Assembly: GCA_016193545.1 (NCBI GenBank)
Contig: JACPSA010000064.1
Location: 1 to 20,082 of the forward strand
Origin: Chloroflexota bacterium
GTDB taxonomy: Bacteria > Chloroflexota > Dehalococcoidia > Dehalococcoidales > UBA2162
Length of the DNA: 20,082 nucleotides
Direction: 5' to 3'
In this document: positions 14,546 through 20,082 of the stretch, piece by piece
Numbering within the stretch: position 1 is the stretch's first letter
Layout: the number at the start of each line of letters is the position of its first letter
Translations under genes and position numbers: made by a program
The notes under the pieces: model-generated
The model's database searches: none
What the model saw: only the letters and a program-made list of their open reading frames with translations
What the model was told of the DNA's origin: nothing

Positions 14546-16468
14546 ATGGGCAAGGTAATAGGTATCGATTTAGGAACAACATTCAGTGAGGTAGCCGTGA
14601 TGCAGGGGGGAGAGCCGGTAGTTATCCCTGCTGCTGAAGGCGGTAACCTCTTTCCTTCTGTGGTCGCTATTAATAAATCGGGAGAGCGGCTGGTAGGGCA
14701 GCTAGCCAGACGCCAAGCAATAGTTAACCCGGAAAATACCATCTACAGCATCAAGAGATTCATGGGACGCAAGTGGGGTGAGCCACCCGGACGGGAACTG
14801 CCAGTTGAGGAAGATGCCCGCCGCAAAACCTACAAGGTAACCAAGGCGCCTAACAACGATGTCCGGGTAGTCATGGGGGGCAAAGAGTACAGTCCGCCGG
14901 AAATCTCAGCCATGATTCTACAAAAGCTGAAGACGGATGCTGAGGCTTACCTCGGGGAGAAGGTCACTGAAGCTGTCATCACCGTTCCGGCCTATTTTAA
15001 CGACAGCCAGCGCCAGGCAACCAAAGATGCCGGTAAAATAGCCGGACTGGATGTGCTGCGAATAATCAACGAACCGACTGCGGCTTCGCTAGCTTACGGA
15101 CTGGACAAAAAGACGGAGGAAACTATTGCCGTCTATGACCTGGGTGGCGGCACTTTCGATATCTCCATACTGGAACTGGGTGAAGGCACCTTCCAGGTCA
15201 AATCAACCAATGGCGATACCCACCTTGGCGGCGACGATTTTGACCAGAGAGTCATGGACTGGATAGCTGATGAGTTCAAACGAGAGCAGGGCATCGACCT
15301 GAGAAAAGACCGGATGGCACTGCAACGGATTAAGGAAGCCGCCGAAAAATCCAAGATTGAGCTATCTACCGTGCAGCAAACTGATATAAATTTGCCTTTT
15401 ATCACTGCTGATGCCAGCGGGCCCAAGCACCTCAATATTACTTTCACCCGGGCTAAGCTGGAGCAACTGGTCATGGACCTAGTGGAGAAAACCCTGGAGC
15501 CCTGCCGCCAGGCATTAAAGGATGCCGGCAAGACTGCAGCTCAAATTAATGAGGTGGTGCTGGTCGGCGGGCAGACCAGAATGCCACTGGTCCAAGAAAA
15601 GGTGAAACAGCTCTTCGGGAAAGAACCCAATAAGGGTGTCAACCCCGATGAGGTCGTTGCTATCGGCGCCGCCATTCAGGGAGGCGTACTCAAGGGAGAG
15701 GTCAAGGATGTTTTGCTGCTTGATGTTACCCCCCTCACCTTAGGTATCGAGACTCTCGGTGGCGTGGCTACTCCACTCATTCCCCGTAACACTACTATCC
15801 CTACCTCCAAGAGCCAGATTTTCAGCACGGCCGCCGATAACCAGCCCAGTGTAGAAATCCATGTTCTCCAGGGTGAAAGACCGATGGCCAACGATAACAG
15901 AACACTGGGACGGTTTATGCTGGATGGCATACTGCCTTCACCACGGGGCCTGCCCCAGATTGAGGTCAGCTTTGATATCGATGCCAACGGCATCCTCAGT
16001 GTCAAAGCACACGATAAAGGCACGGGTAAAGAACAAAAAATTACCATCACCGCCTCCAGCGGACTGAGCAAGGAACAGGTACAACAGATGCAGCGGGAAG
16101 CTGAAATGCACGCCGCCGAGGACACCAAGCGCCGTGAGGAAATAGAAACACGCAACGCGGCTGACACCATGGCTTATACCGCCGAAAGAACACTGCGCGA
16201 ACACAAAGATAAGATACCCTCGGATTTAAACCAAGAAGTAGAAAGTAAGATTCAAGGGGTACGCTCAGCACTGCAGGGGAGCGATATCGAGGCTATCCGC
16301 CAGGCAACCCAGCAACTGAACGAGTCATTACAAAAGGTGGGCGCGGCTATCTACCAGCAGCAGCCACCGCCTGGTGGTCAACCCCCACCCGGAGGCGAAC
16401 AACCACCACCTCCTCCGGGGAAAGGTGGAGACGAAGGCACAGTAGAAGGTGAGTTTCGCGAGGTATAG
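14546..16468 (+). CDS. dnaK: Chaperone protein DnaK (Hsp70)
   Basis: The 640-residue protein is standard in length. The N-terminal ATPase shows phosphate 1 GIDLGTTFSEVAVM (usually GTTNSCVAVM), the NEPTAASLAYGLDKK hinge, phosphate 2 YDLGGGTFDISIL and the adenosine motif VVLVGGQTRMP. The linker DVLLLDVTPLTLGIET leads into the substrate-binding domain, then the helical lid. The C-terminus is unusual: after the lid come PPPGG, PPPGG and PPPPPG blocks (residues ~607-626) before a short acidic end EGEFREV, in place of the usual Gly/Ala/Asp-rich tail. The ribosome site is GGAGGAG. It acts with GrpE and DnaJ in ATP-driven folding. No CIRCE lies directly before it, so expression depends on the hrcA promoter. 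Confidence 0.97.
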   Translation: MGKVIGIDLGTTFSEVAVMQGGEPVVIPAAEGGNLFPSVVAINKSGERLVGQLARRQAIVNPENTIYSIKRFMGRKWGEPPGRELPVEEDARRKTYKVTKAPNNDVRVVMGGKEYSPPEISAMILQKLKTDAEAYLGEKVTEAVITVPAYFNDSQRQATKDAGKIAGLDVLRIINEPTAASLAYGLDKKTEETIAVYDLGGGTFDISILELGEGTFQVKSTNGDTHLGGDDFDQRVMDWIADEFKREQGIDLRKDRMALQRIKEAAEKSKIELSTVQQTDINLPFITADASGPKHLNITFTRAKLEQLVMDLVEKTLEPCRQALKDAGKTAAQINEVVLVGGQTRMPLVQEKVKQLFGKEPNKGVNPDEVVAIGAAIQGGVLKGEVKDVLLLDVTPLTLGIETLGGVATPLIPRNTTIPTSKSQIFSTAADNQPSVEIHVLQGERPMANDNRTLGRFMLDGILPSPRGLPQIEVSFDIDANGILSVKAHDKGTGKEQKITITASSGLSKEQVQQMQREAEMHAAEDTKRREEIETRNAADTMAYTAERTLREHKDKIPSDLNQEVESKIQGVRSALQGSDIEAIRQATQQLNESLQKVGAAIYQQQPPPGGQPPPGGEQPPPPPGKGGDEGTVEGEFREV

Positions 16469-16488
16469 CTATTAACCAGAGTTCAAGA

Positions 16489-16627
16489 GGGGCGAAGCCC
16501 CCATGATATAATCCATCCTTCTAACCTCCTTCCCTTACAAAGGGAAGGAGAAGGCTAGGGAGAGTCAAAGAGAGGCGAAGCCTCTCTTACATAAACTATT
16601 CCCCTTCCCCTTGGCAAGGGGAAGGGG
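16489..16627. repeat. Cluster of four hairpins in the dnaK-dnaJ gap
   Basis: Four palindromes in 139 bases: GGGGC-GAA-GCCCC (16489-16501), an 11-pair CTCCTTCCCTT/AAGGGAAGGAG stem (16526-16550), a 9-pair AAGAGAGGC-GAA-GCCTCTCTT (16568-16588), and a 12-pair CCCCTTCCCCTT/AAGGGGAAGGGG stem (16601-16627). None has a U-run. The GGC-GAA-GCC core recurs, on the other strand, in the hairpin at 12348-12371, so both places carry the same repeat family. Confidence 0.8.
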
Positions 16628-16651
16628 ATAAAGGGGATGGGGTTCTAAGAT

Positions 16652-17722
16652 ATGCCAACAAAACGTGATTACTACGAAGTCCTCGGCATCGAAAGAAATG
16701 CCAACGAGGAAGAAGTAGAGGGCGCTTTTCGTAAGCTGGCTTTCAAATATCACCCTGACCGCAACCGCAATGACGGAGCCGAAGATAAGTTCAAGGAGAT
16801 AAACGAGGCCTACGAAGTGCTCTCTAATCCGGATAAGCGTGCCGCTTATGACCGCTTCGGACACGCCGGCAGCCAGGGGGCCTTCGGGCGCGGCTTCGAG
16901 GGGTTTGACTTCGGCGGCTTTGGTGACATCTTTGACGCTTTCTTCGGAGGTACCACCGCTACCCGTCAGGGACCGCAGCGCGGCGCCGACCTCCAATACC
17001 GTACTACCATCACCTTTGAAGAGGCAGCTTTTGGTATCGAAAAGGAGATAAATATCTCACGCACCGAGAACTGCTCAATATGCCAGGGTAGCGGTTCCCA
17101 GCCCAACAGCCAAGCAAGCCAGTGCCCCACCTGCCACGGCACCGGACAGGTACAACGGGTACAACAAAGCATCTTCGGCCGCTTCACTAATATTGCCACC
17201 TGCCCCCAGTGCCACGGGGAGGGCAGGATTATTACTCAGCCCTGTAGCCGGTGCCGGGGTAGCGGCAAAGAGAAACAGCAGCGAAACATCATGGTCAAAA
17301 TTCCGGCCGGGATTGAGGATGACTCCCGGATACGCCTAAGCCATGAAGGTGACGCCGGGACAAGAGGCGGTCCGCCCGGCAATCTTTACCTCAGCGTATC
17401 AGTGAAAGAGCATGAGTTTTTCCGACGGGATGGCGACAACATTCTATATGAGCTACCAATCAACTTTGCTCAGGCGGCTCTGGGTACTGAGGTAGACATA
17501 CCCACCCTGGACGGTAACGCTAAGCTTAAGATTCCGGCTGGCAGCCAGACGGGACAGGTCTTTCAGCTTAAAAATAAAGGCATTCCTCATCTTTACGGCA
17601 GCGGACGCGGTGCTCAGCTGATTACGATACTGGTATCCACACCGGAATCGCTAACCAAACAGCAGCGCCAACTCTTCGAGGAACTAGCTAAAACCTTGAG
17701 CACGGCCAAAAAGAAGAAGTAA
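16652..17722 (+). CDS. dnaJ: Chaperone protein DnaJ (type I Hsp40)
   Basis: The 356-residue co-chaperone has all type I parts: a J domain with HPD at 34-36, a Gly/Phe-rich segment (~72-100, GRGFEGFDFGGFG), and four zinc repeats of the form CxxCxGxG: CSICQGSG (141), CPTCHGTG (158), CPQCHGEG (184) and CSRCRGSG (198). The C-terminal substrate domains follow (IPAGIEDDSRIRL, DIPTLDGNAKLKIPAGSQTGQVF). It stimulates DnaK ATP hydrolysis and delivers substrates. It stands 183 bases after dnaK behind a block of hairpins, and its ribosome site (aaggggatgggg) is made of repeat-like sequence and is further from the ATG than usual. Its stop lies one base from the stop of the converging gpsA. Confidence 0.96.
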   Translation: MPTKRDYYEVLGIERNANEEEVEGAFRKLAFKYHPDRNRNDGAEDKFKEINEAYEVLSNPDKRAAYDRFGHAGSQGAFGRGFEGFDFGGFGDIFDAFFGGTTATRQGPQRGADLQYRTTITFEEAAFGIEKEINISRTENCSICQGSGSQPNSQASQCPTCHGTGQVQRVQQSIFGRFTNIATCPQCHGEGRIITQPCSRCRGSGKEKQQRNIMVKIPAGIEDDSRIRLSHEGDAGTRGGPPGNLYLSVSVKEHEFFRRDGDNILYELPINFAQAALGTEVDIPTLDGNAKLKIPAGSQTGQVFQLKNKGIPHLYGSGRGAQLITILVSTPESLTKQQRQLFEELAKTLSTAKKKK

Positions 17723-17723
17723 G

Positions 17724-18785
17724 TTACCCGACCGGGGAATGCCCGTGGTGCCTGAGGAACGAGAATAGCTTCCATTTTCGACCAGCCAATTCATGGGAAT
17801 TACCGGCTGTCATCAGTTCAACCGCCACCTGATAAAGGTCAGCAGCCTCATAGAGAACTTGATAAATAGCTTCCGTAATCGGCATCTCCAGCCCCATCTT
17901 CCGGGCTAGATTCCACACCACCAGCGTCGTGCTCACTCCCTCCGCCACTCCGGTCATCGACTCCGTTATTTCTTTTAGCGAACGCCCCTTAGCTAACTCT
18001 GTCCCGACATAGTGGTTACGACTCAACGGACTGGCACAGGTAGCCACCAAATCACCCAGGCCGGCCAGGCCGGAAAAGGTAAGAGGATTCGCCCCCAGAG
18101 CTACTCCCAGGGCCGTCATCTCAGTCAGACCCCGAGTAATCAGAGCCGCCTTGGCATTATCACCGTAGCCCAGTCCGTCAGCGATACCGGCACCCAGCGC
18201 CACGATATTTTTTAGCGCGCCTCCTAACTCCACACCGATAACATCAGTATTGGTATAGATACAAAGTTTAGGCGTCGTCAGAAGCTTCTGGGCTTTCCTA
18301 GCTAGAACTTCGTCACTGGCAGCGACTACCGTCGCCGCTGGCAAACCACATAGAATCTCATTGGCAAGATTAGGTCCGGAAAGAACACAGATATTAGGCC
18401 GAAACTCAGGCTCTATCTCCTCAGCAATTACCTCGGACATGCGCAGGCTGGTACCAATCTCCAGACCCTTGGCGGCACTGATTATCAGCATCGACTCATC
18501 AAGGTGACCGGCAACCAGCCTGATATTCTCCCGCATACTCTGTGATGGCACAACCAGAATGACAGCCTTAACCCCGGCCAGTGCTTCACTCAATGAGCTG
18601 GTAACAGATAATTCGGGAGGAAATTCAGCATCAGGTATTACTTCGGGATTGGGCCCGTTTCTGGTCAGTTCAGCCGCCTCTCTCTCCGTCCGAGCCCAGA
18701 GGCTGACCTGTAATCCTTTGCGGGCTAACACTATCCCCAGGGTTTCCCCCCAGGCAGTAGTGCCAATAATGGCAATCTTAGGCAT
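17724..18785 (-). CDS. gpsA: Glycerol-3-phosphate dehydrogenase [NAD(P)+]
   Basis: The 353-residue enzyme reduces dihydroxyacetone phosphate to sn-glycerol 3-phosphate for phospholipid synthesis. The Rossmann loop is IIGTTAWGETLG (residues 6-17), where most GpsA have GAGSWG; the replaced third glycine may be a lineage habit. VLSGPNLANEI matches the conserved SGPxxAxE block, and GGALKNIVALGAGIADGL contains the catalytic lysine. RSLKEI and GVAEGVST match the C-terminal helical domain. It starts three bases after the plsY stop, so the two are translated together. This fits the pathway: PlsY uses the product of GpsA. The convergent dnaJ ends one base away, leaving no room for a dedicated terminator. 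Confidence 0.94.
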   Translation of the reverse strand: MPKIAIIGTTAWGETLGIVLARKGLQVSLWARTEREAAELTRNGPNPEVIPDAEFPPELSVTSSLSEALAGVKAVILVVPSQSMRENIRLVAGHLDESMLIISAAKGLEIGTSLRMSEVIAEEIEPEFRPNICVLSGPNLANEILCGLPAATVVAASDEVLARKAQKLLTTPKLCIYTNTDVIGVELGGALKNIVALGAGIADGLGYGDNAKAALITRGLTEMTALGVALGANPLTFSGLAGLGDLVATCASPLSRNHYVGTELAKGRSLKEITESMTGVAEGVSTTLVVWNLARKMGLEMPITEAIYQVLYEAADLYQVAVELMTAGNSHELAGRKWKLFSFLRHHGHSPVG

Positions 18786-18788
18786 ATC

Positions 18789-19475
18789 TTACCCCCCACT
18801 CTGGTCAGACGGGGGCAAATCCACCTTCGCCACCTTTTCACCCACCTTGCGCTCCTTACCGGTTAATAATCTGGCGATATTGTCGCGATGCATAACAATA
18901 ATAGCGATTGTACCTATCAAAGTGTAAATCAGATACTCAAAGGGAAAACCATTCAGGATAGTCAGAGGCAATAGTATCGTATAAGTACCTACCGCTCCGG
19001 CAATAGAGCCCAGTGAGGCAAACCTGGTCAGACCGGTCCCGATAACTAAAACCTCGCCACCAAAAAGGGCTACCACCGGGCTCAAGGCTATCAATCCCCC
19101 GAAGAAGGTGGCAACACCTCTGCCCCCCTGAAACTTGAGGAAAACAGACCAGTTGTGTCCCGCCATCGCCGCTAAAGCCGCCACGCACTGTGCAGTCAGT
19201 AAACCCAGACTGATATCACCCACCACCAGGTAACTGCGGCCAACCAGCAAGCCGGCCAACACTACCGCCAGTGCCCCCTTCAGCAAATCAAGAGTAACTA
19301 CCAGCGCCGCTGCCTTCTTACCAGCCACCCGCAACACATTGGTCGTCCCGGTCTTACCACTACCTAACTGCCTGATGTCCACCTTAGCACTTCGTCTGGC
19401 TACCAATACACCCGAGGGGATGGAGCCCAGGAGATAAGCAATTATTACCACAGCAAGAAATTTAGCAACTATCAT
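18789..19475 (-). CDS. plsY: Acyl-phosphate:glycerol-3-phosphate acyltransferase
   Basis: The 228-residue membrane protein has several hydrophobic helices, beginning at once with FLAVVIIAYLLGSIPSG. Its conserved cytoplasmic loops are visible: GSIPSG (17-22), GSGKTGTTNVLR (~38-49) and GHNWSVFLKFQGGRGVATFFG (~107-127). The second loop normally reads GSGNxGATNxxR; here Lys replaces the first Asn and Thr replaces Ala. PlsY transfers an acyl chain from acyl-phosphate to glycerol 3-phosphate, the first acylation in bacterial phospholipid synthesis. The start codon overlaps the der stop by four bases (ATGA), showing translational coupling. A polar tail of about 25 residues follows the last helix. 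Confidence 0.93.
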   Translation of the reverse strand: MIVAKFLAVVIIAYLLGSIPSGVLVARRSAKVDIRQLGSGKTGTTNVLRVAGKKAAALVVTLDLLKGALAVVLAGLLVGRSYLVVGDISLGLLTAQCVAALAAMAGHNWSVFLKFQGGRGVATFFGGLIALSPVVALFGGEVLVIGTGLTRFASLGSIAGAVGTYTILLPLTILNGFPFEYLIYTLIGTIAIIVMHRDNIARLLTGKERKVGEKVAKVDLPPSDQSGG

Positions 19476-20082
19476 GACTCCCCCTTAACCTTAAAGACTA
19501 AACGAAGCGGAGTACCAACGAAACCGAAAGCCTGTCTCAGCTTATTTTCCAGGTAACGCTGGTAGGAAAAATGCATCAGCTTAGCGTCATTGACAAAAAA
19601 GACAAAAGTCGGTGGATTTACCTCAGCCTGGGTAGCATATAAAATCTTTAGCTGCTTGCTGCCGGTATGAGGCGGACTATGAGCTGCCACCGCCTGCTGC
19701 ACGACATTATTGACCTCGGCCGTGCTTAATCGCTTGAGCCTCTCTTGATAAACCTGGCTTACCTGGGGCATAATCTTATCTACCCCCTGCCCGAATTTGG
19801 CCGAAATATATAGTACCGGAGCATACAGCATAAACTTAAATTGGCTCCTGACCTGTTGGTTCCATTCAGTCAGGTTTTTATCAGCAACCAGGTCCCACTT
19901 ATTAACTATCAGCACCACTCCTTTAGCCCTCTGGTAAATATAGCCGCCAACATGCATATCCTGAGCCGTAAATGGCTCAGCGGCATCGACCACCAGTAAG
20001 GCGATATCAGCCCTCTCAATAGCACGCATGGCTCGTAGGACGCTATACTTCTCCACCCCACTTTCCAACCGCCCCCGCCGTC
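19472..20082 (-). CDS. der: Ribosome-assembly GTPase Der/EngA (5' part outside window)
   Basis: The frame is open to the window edge: before the first possible start, codons for RRGRLESGVEKYSV continue, matching the Der switch region before the second GTPase domain, so this is the C-terminal part of a longer gene. It shows ADIALLVVDAAEPFTAQD and the G4 motif NKWD in VVLIVNKWDLV, then YISAKFGQGVDK (G5), and finally the KH-like domain ending TPLRLVFKVKGES. Der has two tandem GTPase domains and helps assemble the 50S subunit. The first GTPase domain and the Walker A loop of the second lie beyond base 20082. It is the first visible gene of a der-plsY-gpsA operon. Confidence 0.94.
   Translation of the reverse strand, partial: RRGRLESGVEKYSVLRAMRAIERADIALLVVDAAEPFTAQDMHVGGYIYQRAKGVVLIVNKWDLVADKNLTEWNQQVRSQFKFMLYAPVLYISAKFGQGVDKIMPQVSQVYQERLKRLSTAEVNNVVQQAVAAHSPPHTGSKQLKILYATQAEVNPPTFVFFVNDAKLMHFSYQRYLENKLRQAFGFVGTPLRLVFKVKGES

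Noticed and set aside
15133..16170. Long antisense open frames inside dnaK
   Set aside because: Serine- and arginine-rich products antisense to a highly conserved gene, with no ribosome sites: codon-bias shadows.

Overview
The window looks like ordinary chromosome of an environmental Chloroflexota bacterium, most likely in or near the class Dehalococcoidia. That placement is an inference from the wording of HisRS (starting MYQAPRGTTDILP), the GTTFSEVAVM form of the DnaK phosphate loop, and the GTTAWG form of the GpsA nucleotide loop. No marker was searched. There is no rRNA, CRISPR array, transposase or integrase.

Layout. (1) 1-2371, plus strand: the 3' part of a B12-binding radical SAM enzyme, a UDP-sugar 4-epimerase, and the first ~40 codons of a nucleotide-sugar dehydrogenase that then breaks off. 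This looks like the end of a surface-glycan block. It abuts, tail to tail, the 5' half of a tRNA-Lys gene on the minus strand (2345-2382), so the join near 2312-2345 is a recombination scar or an assembly join. (2) 2504-4579, plus: hisS (TTG start) and a metallophosphoesterase. (3) 4666-7714, plus: three tandem paralogous crotonase-fold genes. Copies 1 and 3 each have the same promoter and hairpin leader, and a strong bidirectional terminator closes the array. All three proteins lack both glutamates used by classical enoyl-CoA hydratases. (4) 7746-9553, minus: FmdB-type zinc ribbon, a 56-residue zinc-ribbon protein and a class I/II histone-deacetylase-like hydrolase, downstream of a TTGACT-N17-TAAAAT promoter with a CIRCE (HrcA) operator at its start site. 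(5) 9602-10075, minus: a gamma-glutamylcyclotransferase-like protein. (6) 10085-12193, plus: an iron-sulfur flavoprotein and an MFS exporter. (7) 12287-12577: a non-coding nested inverted-repeat element. (8) 12692-17722, plus: hrcA-grpE-dnaK-dnaJ under a CIRCE-controlled promoter, with a cluster of four hairpins between dnaK and dnaJ. (9) 17724-20082, minus: der (partial), plsY and gpsA, a tight phospholipid and ribosome-assembly operon that meets dnaJ end to end.

How it fits together. The most informative link is regulatory. The same asymmetric CIRCE variant (TTAGCAGTC-N9-GAGTGCTAA, read toward the genes) sits at both the hrcA promoter and the fmdB promoter 3.2 kb away. HrcA encoded here therefore probably represses its own chaperone operon and also a small zinc-ribbon/deacetylase operon that is not a known heat-shock unit.
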